Position numbers and translations under genes: made by a program
Assembly (NCBI GenBank): GCA_022393335.1
Contig: JAJEKB010021488.1
Span: 1,787,877 to 1,851,876, forward strand
Direction: 5' to 3'
From: Macrotrachela quadricornifera
Lineage: Eukaryota; Rotifera; Eurotatoria; Philodinida; Philodinidae
Length of the DNA: 64,000 bases
In this document: piece after piece, positions 35,578 to 47,181 of the stretch
Position numbering within the stretch: the first letter of the stretch is position 1
Layout of the letters: every line of letters begins with the position of its first letter
The notes under the pieces: generated by a model
Seen by the model: only the letters and a program-made list of their open reading frames with translations
Told to the model about the DNA's origin: nothing
Databases searched by the model: none

Positions 35578-36958
35578 AAAAAGAATTTTTTATCATTCAT
35601 CGAATTATGTATATTTTAGTTAACGCTCTCTATAAATGCAATAATTTTATATTATCCATATTTCGAATGTATTTCAAGGTATAAAAAAAACCAGATTTTT
35701 CATAAGAGGGTTCTATGCTTACTAGAGTTCTTGAGATCTATGTTCAATTAATCATTCTAATTTAGAGTTATAGTAGATAGCTAAAGCTAGAACATGAAAA
35801 AATTTTTATTCACACTATTGATAAAAGTCGTATGGACCCAAATCCTTTCAGGATTTTTCTGAGAATGATGTCCTCTACATATGGATAAAATATCAATATC
35901 ATAGTAATAAACTTGCAATAAGATATGTTTTGATTACAGTATATGATAAAGCATGAGTAGTTTAGAAAATTTATAAAAGATGACTCATTTTATAGCTGCA
36001 TTTTTTCTTTTGAAAATGGACAAAATTCTATGAGACTAATTATCGATGTTGCGAACAAGATCATGTATGGATATACGACGAATTCTTTTCTTATTCCTTC
36101 GGTTAATGATCCATATCGAAATTTATAATCGATTAAGCGCTACACAATAATAAAAAACAACTCTATAAGTGATGCTAGTTAAAGATAAACTACGAAATTT
36201 GAAGATTTTCGAAAATGAGTCATCTTTTATAATACTGCAACTTGTTATATATTTTGTTTCTATTTTTTAATACAACCAATTAAGTGATTGAAAATTGAAA
36301 TACAAAGCATGATTTTCTAATCTACTCATTCTTTATCATCTACTGTAACCAAAACACATCCTATTGTAAGTTTATTACTATGATATTGATTGAAGGATGT
36401 TCAGAATAGCATAGAAAGAAAAATGTTTTCTTAAGCCTACTATACGATAGTAAAGTGTCATTGTCACTGCTTTTGAATATCTCTAAGTATTAAGAATTGA
36501 TTGTGTGTCATGATGTGGTGAAATACGACGGTTTACATCATCACACGACAGTAAATGTTGATGTATATGATTGCATATGTAAAAATACGGTCGTTTCACG
36601 GTGAAGATTACATCGTAGACAATGATAATGTAATATTGTATGCAACGTGACGACAAACGACCATAATACAGGATATATTAAAAGTGTCATCGACGGCACG
36701 TATACGATCGTAATGCTCGACCTGGATGGTAACTAGAATACAACTAACTTTTACAAGAAAATTTTCTAAAGTCGAATATCATTGTAAGAAACGTTTTTAT
36801 CTCTTGAGGAATATATTAGGTGATGTTATATGAATAAATTCTTTTTTTTCCTTTTATTTCTTCTTCTATAATTATAGAATGGTATCATAATAATGCGTTA
36901 AGTAAAATTTGAAAATACTATTGAAAGTTTTCAAAATTAATAATCATAATTACAATTT
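35578..36958. repeat. Inverted-repeat pair in intergenic DNA
   Basis: About 35886-36020 and about 36205-36396 are inverted copies: ATCATAGTAATAAACTTGCA against GTAAGTTTATTACTATGAT, GATAAAGCATGAGTAG against CTACTCATTCTTTATC, and AAAAGATGACTCATTTT against AAATGAGTCATCTTTT. It is probably another small fold-back element. The rest, to 36958, shows no gene. Confidence 0.65.
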
Positions 36959-37759
36959 TTAATTCGATATAGAAAGTAAACATAAAAGAAAAGGTAGAAA
37001 ATAAAATGCAATAATAAAAACTAGTACACCTAAATCTGCTTCTTCTCCAATAAGAGCTTTCTTTTTAAAAATAATTTGTGAAATAAATAAAAAACTAAAA
37101 TATACACTAAAAACAAAAAAAAATAAGCAAAATGTATATTTTAATTTAGTTATTAAAGATTGTTTCGATATATGAGAAGAAAATAAATGAATCCAAGCAA
37201 ATCCAAAAAATAATATTAATGTTGATAAACCAACAAAAATAACAGATAATAATGATAAAGGAGGTGTTGGTCTTTGAAAATAACCAGTTGATAATATCCA
37301 TTTATAAAAATAATTTTCACCATTTTCTTCAAATATATAATCTAATTGAAAATGTAATAAACATCCAGATATTGATAATAAATAACAATCTTTTATATTT
37401 AAACCCATTTGATTTCTATCTATTTCATCTATGTTTGGATTAATTATATCATTATTCAATGATTGTTTATATTTAAAATAAATTAGTTTTTTCGATAATA
37501 TTGAAGATAAAATAGATATAATAGGTGATATAATTACTATATATCCAATTGTATCATGAATATAAGTCATAGCTTTATCAGCTATTAATGGAAATGTATA
37601 TGTAAAACACCAATTAATAAAAGATCCAATATCAGGTCCAATAAAACTATTCAAAGATAATAAAAGACAATGAATAGCCGTAAAAGATCCTTTTGTTGAT
37701 GTCATTATTAATGATCCATATCCTAATGAATAACCAATATGAATAACTGGGCTTGGCAT
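36959..37759 (-). CDS. Multi-pass membrane protein, possibly YdjM/DUF457-like
   Basis: An intact single-exon frame of 266 residues starting at ATG 37759. About five or six hydrophobic segments (about 15-40, 68-90, 125-140, 165-190, 205-230, 240-262) predict a membrane protein. Conserved-looking polar residues sit in or next to membrane segments: VIHIGYSLG (His7), GPDIG (Pro42-Asp43), YIHDTIGY (His68, Asp69) and LHFQLDYIF (His136, Asp140). This His/Asp pattern resembles bacterial YdjM-like (DUF457) metal-dependent membrane hydrolases, but the match is by eye only and the function is unknown. The codons are very AT-rich, like the rest of the window. Confidence 0.6.
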   Translation of the reverse strand: MPSPVIHIGYSLGYGSLIMTSTKGSFTAIHCLLLSLNSFIGPDIGSFINWCFTYTFPLIADKAMTYIHDTIGYIVIISPIISILSSILSKKLIYFKYKQSLNNDIINPNIDEIDRNQMGLNIKDCYLLSISGCLLHFQLDYIFEENGENYFYKWILSTGYFQRPTPPLSLLSVIFVGLSTLILFFGFAWIHLFSSHISKQSLITKLKYTFCLFFFVFSVYFSFLFISQIIFKKKALIGEEADLGVLVFIIAFYFLPFLLCLLSISN

Positions 37760-40700
37760 ATTACAATTACTAAATACGAAAAAAAGAAATATTCAAATTT
37801 CATTGATTTTACGTGATATAGTGTATTCTTCCTTAAAAAAACTATTTTATGCACTGAATGAACGAACATATAACTCATGTTCAGCTGATGATTATCGAGA
37901 GCAGAACGCAAAAGAGAGAGCGAAATTTGGATTTTTTTCGACTTCGTACAGAACGAAAGAAAATTTCAGTAATCAAAGGGTTAAAGGATAAAATCATATT
38001 AGAGAATTTAAACATCATATTTTACCCAAAGATAAGGTAGAACAATTTTAACTTTTAACAATATTTTCTTCTTAAGACATTAATGGTGACAACATCTGAT
38101 GTCGTAACCTTATTTTGTGACTTATAGCTGGTTTTTGGACATTTGATATCTGAAAAAAATTATTCTTGAGAGCTAAGATTTTTCGAACTATAAAATGATG
38201 ATAATACCTATCTTTGACTAAAATCTCAATTCTAAATTATTTAATTCGATAATTCTATTAATAACTATTCAGATGTCGAAAATCCAGTAAAATGATCATA
38301 ATTCTTAATCAAGAAGCCATGTCCTTGCATCCTTTTGACTTTAATCTAATCCCAACAGATCCTAATTATAAGTTTAATATGAACCCACTCGGCAGTTGTC
38401 ACACAAAAACGTTTCCTCATAAAAAAAATTTTAATCTAGAATCTCCAAGATTAGAGCTTCAATTAATTTAAGCTAGTGTTTTAATTCTAATAACAAAACG
38501 ATTGATTATACCCTATATAACTATTTATCTCAAACGATTTACAGCTTTTTCTTAGATAAGTCCTATGAAAAATACAAAACTCTAGATTACTCGTTTCGTT
38601 TTTCATATAATATTGATAAGAAAGGCGTAGCTTAGTGAGAATTTAATTAATATATATAAATAATTATTCGTAGAACAACATTCTCTATAGAACTCTGAAA
38701 AGAGAGATGTTAACGTATATTTATCAAGTTTATTGAGAAGATAAAATATGCACACCATAGTCAATACAACATTAGATCTATTGATAGGTTTGCTGTCATG
38801 GGTACTGCAGTGATCGATTATTATCATTAGTTCTAATTCAAAGGAGTCATAGCCTTGCAAATCAAAACATTTTGTTAAACATCGTGTTGCTGATGGGGTG
38901 ACAGCAGTAAGTTTCTTTTCATAGTGCTTTGCGACGACAGTGCAGCAACTTTTTGTGGTTATCGTCGCGGCACGACTGCGACAAATCCTCTATTCTCATG
39001 GACATTCTTCAAACATCTACTTCTTGTGAAACACGATCTGAAAGAGAGTGTTGAAGTATATAGGGGTAGAAATTTGGATCCACTCTTCTCTCTACTGCAG
39101 ACCGTGAAAGATTGCCAGGTTCTCGAAAGAATCACAGGACATGAAAAGCAAGCTCTGCAGACGGGCTCATATTGTGATAGATGACTTTATGGTATTATGA
39201 AAGGTGATGTATAACTCACGTCTAGTTAAAATATCTATGGAGTATTTCCTTGTTGAAGTTTTATGCTCTAAAGTAAGAAATAATGCCGAAGTATATCTCA
39301 AATTATGCTAACAGCTTCTATATACTTATCTTGTTATAAGACGATGTCTTTTTTTTTGGAAAACTCTATTGAACACTTATTTTCTATTTGTCTATTTAAT
39401 AATAAAATCACCAGCTTGGAATATATGGATATATTCTGTCGATTATAAAATTCTCTCCATGGTTCAATAGAATTTTGTATAATTTCCTTAAATTCTATGT
39501 AGATATTCATAATCGATATATTTTAAAGGATACTTCGAGGTTTTAAATAGTGTCATGAAATATTGAATAAGGCTTTGAAATAAATAAAGCATTCAAAGGT
39601 TAACAAACCTTCTATTTTAAATTTTTTCGATTTTGTATAAGATGAATAGAACAAGTAAAAGAATAGTTGACACAATGAGCATCGTTTGCATATGATAAAA
39701 GAATATTATTCTTTTGTAGAGAAGAGAAAAAGCGCCAAATAGAAAGATAAAAAAACATGTGCAGACATACTTGTTTTTTTCCTTTTATACTTTGTCAATT
39801 TATCGTTTTTCTTTGCATTCAAATATTATAATAGTCAATATTGCGTTCTAAATAAGCAAAAGTTTTTCAAAAAAAAATGTGCTTAAACATGTCGAGAATA
39901 AATGAACTCAATAAAACACGTGCATTCTTTTCTCATTTATACATTTTTACCGCGTTCATAATGTTATATACGATTAAAGAAAAAAAGAAATTTGCCGGAA
40001 AAGACACATTTATTTCTTTTTTCTAGAATTTATTCAACGGTGCTATGCATCAGCTCGTTATTTCTCATTTTTTTTATCAAGATTTAATTGATTTGAACAG
40101 GCTTGCCATTTTGCATACTCTTTAAAAATACCAAAATTTAATATAAAAACTACATATTATTAATTCTGTATATTAAATATTTCAATTTCTTTCACAAAAA
40201 GTAACCAATTATTTTTTTTTTATTAAATAATCAATAATCGAAGAAGTCTTGTAAGTAAATATCTTATTTGAATAATAAATTATTACAAAAAAGAAAATAT
40301 TTGATTTGAGAAACAAAGATTTTATATAAAAAATAATGTTCCTTTCACAAAATAAATTATCTTTAAGAGATGAATCGATCAAAGAAAACGAAATTGAATC
40401 ATTTATATAAACAAATACAAAATTTAAATCAATGATCATGTGTCTGCTGATCCCTATTCTTCAACTTGTTCTTTTCAAATTCTCATTTTTCTTTACCAAT
40501 TAGTCAATATTTAGGCAGAAAGTAAGATCCTATGTTGTGAAAATGATATTGATCTTCATTATTCGTATTTTTCGATAAAAAAAACATTTTTCGAAAGACA
40601 AGAATACGAAAATTAACATTTGTAAGTACTATTGGTCAACCATTGGATGAAGTTTCCTTTAGATATTATATTTAATATGGGCAATGCCTATAATAGATAT

Positions 40701-41504
40701 TTTTATAAAAATTTTTAAAAATCGTAAAAGTCATTTTCGATTTATAGTAGTACTTCTCGACAGAGGTAGTGTTGACTGTCGACAGAATTCGAGATGCGAA
40801 AAGGTTGAATCGCAGAATTAGGAAAATGTTCTGTATATCTTAAACTATGTGATAGTTATTTTCACTTTATCAGTAAAAAAACCAACAAATAATTTCAGAG
40901 ATCGATTTTTATAGAAGTGCATAAGAGCCAATATAAAATTGCTCTATTTAGTGCTTATGCACACGAAAAAACAATCTTTTAAAAAACAAAAGTTTTCTAG
41001 AATCTCAAAAAATTGTCGAAACACGTGATAGTAAGATCGGAATTTCTTTCGATAAGTCTATGAAAGTCCCAATATATGCTGAAAGAGAAGATTCCAGCGC
41101 GTTTTTCTATAAAAGAAAAACTCAACTTCGATTTTTTTAAAATAATTAGATTTTATAAGTGAAAGTCTTAATAATAAAAAATAAGTTAGAAAAAGAAAAA
41201 TAGTGTTTTCTATATGATCAATGAATAGAAGAATAAAAATATATGCAACCACGTAGGAGAAGGTGAATAAAGTAATATATCATTAGAATTAGTTGATTGT
41301 ATACGAAAGAGATAGAAATATTTTATTAATCACAATTTGAAAATATTCATATGTAGAGTTAGAAAGCGTTTTGATAATTGAAATATCATAGAGTATTATT
41401 CTATTGAATAGAATTTTACTTTAGGATAATATATGTTTATACTTGTGTATGTATAATACATTTACAAATTTTATTCTTAAAAAAAATTTGAATTAAAATT
41501 ATCG
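37760..41504. other. Intergenic DNA, nothing recognised
   Basis: AT-rich, with short open frames (for example 38924-39184 plus and 40209-40439 minus) that lack recognisable domains. No clear element ends were seen. Confidence 0.5.
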
Positions 41505-44345
41505 CCCTGAAATGTTTCCATTAACATTAGCCAAAGTAAGAGGACAAATATCTGTTTGTGTTCTCCACCAATTTGGAAATGTTATGTTATTATAATTAAA
41601 TATGAAAAAAAAATGTAGTAATAGATGTTCCCATAAATATACATATTTGAAATATAAATGCATATCAATCAAACCACCAACGAGGAATTATTTTTCGAAA
41701 TATAATTCCAAGTAAAAGCCAACCAGAAGCAATAACATAACCAAAATTTGTTTTTGACAAACTTATTAAATATATGAACATTATAGGAATATATATTAAT
41801 TTCAGTAATCTTATATTCGAAAATAGTCGTTGAGCAATCCAAATAAATATTTGTAAAACATCAATAGCAACCATGAATAAACAGACTTCAAACCAATCAG
41901 TGAAGGGAAATCTATACAGATAAATATAAGAATTTTTGAAATTCTTTTAACAAAAAGAAGAGATCTATACATCAAAGGTGTCTATCGCGGTTGAGAATTT
42001 ACCGCGACGCGCCGTTAAAAAAGCTCACCGCTCCCGCAATGGTATTTTTAAATATCTTTGGATTTTCAAGGCTGTGGCCTGTTTATACTAGAATTGTTCC
42101 TGCCAATCAGTCAGACTTGTCAAGCCTTACCGTGCAGCACACATGAAGGTCGGGATTATGTGTACATTCTGCAGTTTTTGAAATTTCTTTCATAGAAAAG
42201 CTATCGCCATTGCGGCAGCGGTACAACAGCGCCGTGATGGACATCTCCGGCCAAAATTCAGTTTTTTAAAAATACTAAAATTTTTTATTTATAAGCTGAT
42301 AGAAATATTTCATAATCTTCTTTACTGATTTTCTTAAAGAAAAATAATTTAATCTAGATAAGACATTTGCACAAAATTGGCTGTTGTAATTATACAATTC
42401 CATTCGGCATCAATACAAAAATCTTTTTCATTTGAGATTAAAAAACGTGTAGTTATGTATGCCACTGTTGATGATATAATAGTTGATATCAAATGTATGA
42501 TAAACAATATTTTTGAAGCTATTTTCATATAATGAGCTAATTTAAAATTTTGAAGAAGAATTGTTACTTGTTCTTGAGTGAAAAATGAAAATATAAAAAA
42601 AGTACCATTTAATATTGGTTTATTATAAAATAAGAATACACCTAATATAAATAATAAAGTCGATGAATCTGAATAAACTCCAGTTTGAGACTAAAGAGTT
42701 TTTTTATTTTATTAATTATAACAGAAATTTATTGAATATGTTTACTCACTTGTACAATTGTTGCAGGAATAGTAATTGCTACACTGAAATCAACTGCAAC
42801 AAACATGTAATACCATGGTAATAAACCACAAAAATGACAAATAAAACAAGCACTAACAGATGTTATTAGAAAAAAAAGTTCGATATACCCATTCCGATAG
42901 TTCTTCATATTGAAGAAGAGGAGACATACTTTCGAAAAGATATCGATTCCAACTTAATGAAACTGAACCAAGAAATAATACTCGTGATCCCGTCAATTGA
43001 GAAAGAATTGTTGAATTTTGATTTATTAAACATCACCATGAAAAAGAATCTAATTTTGGAAGAATCAAACCTGGAAATCAATGATAAATAAATGCCAAAA
43101 ACAATATAATAATTAATAGATGACGACGAATTAAATTCAGCCATCGAAAACTTAATCGAGATTCATTTTCATTCATTGTTCGTAATGCTGCTATATAAGG
43201 AAATATCCAAAACCATATCATTTCCGATAGCCAAACCAGAATACGATGAAGTATATCTTAGAAATAACATTTAATTATTAGCGATTAATAAAAGAAAACA
43301 TTGAGAATTATTTCTTAAGAATCTCCCTCTCAAAAATGATTTTCCACTTAAATTCATACATTTCAGATGAAATTTTCAGGGATGGTTTCAAATTAAAGCT
43401 AGTTGATAATAAAAAACCGTCCGATGAAAAGTTAGATTTGATGAAGATTTTTAAAAGAAAAGAAATTCTTGACATATAGTCCGAATCTGAAAAGAGGAGT
43501 TCTCATTTTCCTGTCTGAAAACTGTATTTTGAGATAAATGCATTAAAATAATATAGAACTGGATTTTTGCATTCAAATTCTTAATGTCATCAGACCTGCA
43601 GCGTTATATAAAAATGTTCTACTTAATGTTAATGCAAATAGCAATGCAGTTTTCTCAAAACTGAAAAGTCTCCAAAAATTATGAAAATTTCTCGAAAAAT
43701 ATGTTGGTAGAATCAAAATTTGATGTGATAAGTCTTTGAAAATCAGGTCATTTCCTAAAAAACCACAGATATTATGATAGAGGTAGTTTCGCTACATTTT
43801 CTTATGATAAAAACTCAATTTTGATAAATCAACTATAGACTTATCAGCAAGACTATATCCAAGTAATTGGACACAAAGAACAAACACAAGACCTACAAGA
43901 TAATGTGGTATCACTGGTTTATTTACTGTTTTTGTATCATATATTGCAACAAATAAATCATAAAAAAATAAATTCTGAGTAGAAATATAAACCATAAAGA
44001 AGATAAGTATATGTTCTTTTACTTTAAATGAACCTGGATTCAATGAAAATGAATACCAATGATCTTTAAACCATTAATTATTTGAAGAAGTTTTTCAAAT
44101 AAATAAGCTAATAATATCAAAATATATTTTGTGAAAGTAAATCTTTTAGTTCGATAACGAATATAAGCATTCACAAATTATATGATGATGATAAAAAATA
44201 AACCTATTATACAACTACGAAATGTTAAATATAACATTTAAGAATCATCTTTATTTGATACAATGCCAAGTGTTTCGTCAAATGAAGATTGATCAGAATC
44301 AATTAAAGCCACTGAAGGTTTTTAATTTTCAATTTGAATCTTTTA
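41505..44345 (-). pseudogene. Oligopeptide transporter (OPT family) pseudogene
   Basis: Minus-strand remnants follow the order of OPT proteins, which import small peptides or metal chelates with protons. N-terminal part (about 44345-43800): SNKDDS, LTFRSCIIGLFF, FVNAYIRYRTK, LNPGSFKVKEHILI and VQLLGYSLA. Exon 43256-42750: HRILVWLSEMIWF, FPGLILPKLDSFSW and VLSQLTGS-like NSTILSQLTGSR. Exon 42690-42349: LFYNKPILNGTFFIFSFFTQ and FKLAHYMKIASK. C-terminal part (about 41920-41505): IIPRWWFD and NITFPNWWRTQTDICP. Damage includes TAA stops after KDDS and before FVNAY, TGA at the conserved Trp of Y-x-WFPG, TGA after FSW and after WWFD, frameshifts in T-runs (about 42870 and 41620) and near 44075, and loss of the stretch between 42349 and 41940. 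OPT proteins are typical of plants, fungi and prokaryotes, not animals, so horizontal acquisition is likely. Confidence 0.85.
41985..42250. repeat. Short GC-richer inverted-repeat insertion in the OPT pseudogene
   Basis: CGCGACGCGCCGTT...CACCGCTCCCGCAATGG (about 42003-42042) and, inverted, CCATTGCGGCAGCGGT...CAGCGCCGTGATGG (about 42207-42240) face each other. The stretch is GC-richer than its surroundings and sits where transporter sequence is missing, so it looks like an inserted MITE. Confidence 0.5.
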
Positions 44346-45170
44346 AAAAATAACAAAATAAATATTTTCTTGATTTAGAATTTATTAAAACAAACTTCTT
44401 CCTCTCGACTTTTATTTCTATTTCGTATATTTAATATATTCATAAAATGATTATATTTCGATGAACTCATCATAAAATCAATCGAGAAAACACAATATAT
44501 CTAATAAAAATTTATTATTAATACTTTGTGAAAAATAAAGATGTTCTTTCGTTTATCTCTTTTGAATTATTGTCGACGTAAGTAAGTAATTATGGTGTCT
44601 ATTCAATCGAATTCTGTAAAGCAAGATCTAAAAAATTCTGAAAGGACATAAGATGATACATTGCATCTATTAATTATTTCTAACAAATATAAGACTGCGA
44701 ACGATACACACTAAAATAAAATGTGTTACCCCAGATCGGAGTGTACGGACCGGATCAGGGAAGCAATGTTCCGGGCCGAAACTCGCCAGAATTTTCTGCT
44801 CATTTTCCGTACTGTTCCGGTTGTTTCCTATATTCGAAAATGATAATCACATAGATACCAACTATACCTGGCTGATCCGAGCTAACGATAGGAACCTCAA
44901 GCTTTGTGTTGAACCATATGATCTTTTGACTAATAAATCAATCTCTTATTAAAAATAGTGTTTCTTTTTTTAGCATTTTCTTACGACTCATTGCTATAAA
45001 AAGTTTAACTAAAAATCAATGTCCAACAATAACATCAGAAATTGAAAATATACCATAAATTGATCAAAATTCTGTGACTTAAATCGATTAGGATCCCTTT
45101 CAATTAGAAAGTTATAAAAACAATCCATTTTACAACAGTATAAGATTAGGAAATTTATGTCAATTATTTC
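44346..45170. other. Intergenic DNA, nothing recognised
   Basis: No coding sequence beyond the decayed N-terminus of the transporter. A GC-richer patch at 44735-44830 has no identified role. Confidence 0.45.
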
Positions 45171-45560
45171 ACTACACCACCCATGTAATCATGAAACGCA
45201 CTTTTCGCGCGTCTATACGTGTTTTTGTTGCAAATATTGGCGTTCTGACGCGTCTCTTATCGAAACAGCTCTGAAACGCGTGTAGAAGCGTCCATCACAG
45301 AGTTTTTCAAGCGCGTTTCAAGAACTTAATTCGTTTGCTAGCGTTAGTAAGAACAAATGCGTACAGATGCGTTTAGATTCTTATTTAAAATGTATTTTCA
45401 CCCAGTCACTCTGCGCGGAATAGTTCTTCTAGTACATAAGTGCATCGGAAATGTAAGATGTGCACGCGCCTAGACGTGACTCATAGTTAATCCACGTCTA
45501 AATCCGATTAAAGAGCTCCCTGAACGCATCTGAATGCGATTTTAACATGTGAATGCGGTC
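45171..45560 (-). repeat. Partial copy of the tail of the tRNA-derived repeat family
   Basis: CACCCATGTAATCATGAAACGC followed by many ACGCGTCT-like words mirrors, in inverted orientation, the end of the repeat at 46.7-47.2 kb (GAAACGCCGC...GGTTACATGGG). The two may be the ends of one 2-kb element (about 45178-47181). Confidence 0.4.
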
Positions 45561-45923
45561 TTATGCATTATTTTCGAATTGGAACTGAATCTATAAATAT
45601 GAGTGATTACTTCTCATATATATTTAAAAACGGATCATTTTGATAATCTTGCTTTAATTTTCGAACCGACGGAATACTAATTAACTTCGATATTTATTAT
45701 TTTTATATATAATAATCTAGGTGAAAATAAAATGATCTAATTCTACAATAGGGATCTCAATAACAGATTTCGTAAGAATTGATTATAATTATCATTGAAT
45801 TTAGAACAACTGGCGATATTCCTTTCAATTGTTTCTCACCCTCAATTTTCGTATTCAGAATCAAGATTTAACCAAGTTAAATTTTTATTCCATTAAATTG
45901 AATAAAATAAATTTTTCCATGTA

Positions 45924-46200
45924 AAAAACGATTAGAAAAATCAGATTATTAACCGACCATAATGGCGCTATTATAACCTGATTTTATTTAGATTTTTCTT
46001 TATGAAAAAATCAAACTTTTTAGATTTCGATTCTTTTTAATCGATTTTAACTGATTTTTTTTAGTGGTCAATCACAATTGACTGAAAAATAATCAAAACC
46101 TAAAAAGTTTGATTTTTTTATATAGAAAAATCTAAATGAAATCGGTTTGAAATACTGCCATTATAGTTGGTTAATAATCTGATTTTTCTTATCTTTTTTT
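45924..46200. mobile_element. Palindromic MITE, about 280 bp
   Basis: AAAAAACGATTAGAAAAATC (45925) and the reverse complement of GATTTTTCTTATCTTTTTTT (to about 46200) are matching ends. Almost the whole element folds on itself: AGATTATTAACC against GGTTAATAATCT, GATTTTATTTAGATTTTTC against GAAAAATCTAAATGAAATC, and AAATCAAACTTTTTAG against CTAAAAAGTTTGATTT. There is no coding sequence. Confidence 0.8.
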
Positions 46201-46679
46201 ATATGAGTTCCTGTTATACTTTATTATTTAAACACTCATGCAAAATATCGAATTGTCCAAAAGAAACGTTTCCTTTTTCTTAATCAACTAAAATAATTTG
46301 TGATGGATGCTGAATAGATAATCAACGCGAACGTAAAGATTTTTATTATAAATTTGTCACTGATTTTTCTACATATGTAAATCATTTATACGAATATTTT
46401 ATTTAAATCATGAATTATTCTATGTTATTTAAATTGAAGGATTTACTTTTTAAATAGAAATCTTGATTTATCTTTATTATTCCTTATAATAGCGAATAAA
46501 TAAGAATAAAAGTTTTATATTTAGAAAAAATATAAATGCTTTTTCATGTATAAAAAATTATTTATTTTTGTTTTACAAATAAAAAAAATCATTTATTTTA
46601 ATTTTATAAATATATCAGAGAAGAGAAAAAGTAACCCACCCAGAATTATCGTAGAAAGTAAATGAAAATTAATATTTTT

Positions 46680-47181
46680 ATTCTCTAGCTTATAAGAAGT
46701 TATCTGAAAAGAATTATTCTTGTCATTCATGAACATATAAACACTTTCAAGTTGTGTTCAGTTCAATGCTACTTATGTTTGACTTGGAATCGGCTGGTCA
46801 TGGGCTCGAATCTAGGTTCAACCTATTAAGTAAAAAAATTCCACATTCTTGCTCACTGTATCTGAGTGTTATACCACGGCTTGCTATGGTGCGTCGGTTC
46901 GAATCCGACACAGAGTGATGAAAATTTTTTGATTTTTTGGGGGAAAAATAAACTCGTCCACACGCTTGAAAATGTTGCGTTTTGGACGCGTTTAAATGCA
47001 TCTGTATATTCAAACCAGTTGTGATGCTTTTACAAATCGAATGGGTCTCGATGCGTTTGTTTAGTCTGAACGCATCGAGACCCTTGAAAATGTTGCATTT
47101 TGGACGAGTTCAAACGCGTCTAGTTCCATTGGTTATAAACGCTCAGAAACGCCGCTAAATCCGAAAAATGGTTACATGGGC
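46680..47181 (+). repeat. tRNA-derived repeat, copy 2
   Basis: It has the same order as copy 1 at 26.6 kb: TTATAAGAAGTTATCTG, CATGAACATATAAACAC, TCGGCTGGTCATGGGCTCGA, then a 76-nt tRNA-like unit (46842-46917) with a perfect T-arm GTCGG-TTCGAAT-CCGAC, then TCCACACGCTTGAAAATGTT, ending near GGTTACATGGG. The 3' acceptor strand is CAGAGTG; the 5' strand has drifted (CACATTCT). It is not a functional tRNA. Confidence 0.6.

Noticed and set aside
38924..39184. Possible 86-residue protein
   Set aside because: No domain, no AT-bias typical of real exons here, no splice partners, and no good start context.
41505..44345. Alternative genetic code (TGA = Trp) to explain the transporter frame
   Set aside because: TAA stops and frameshifts also interrupt it, and intact genes nearby use TGG for Trp.
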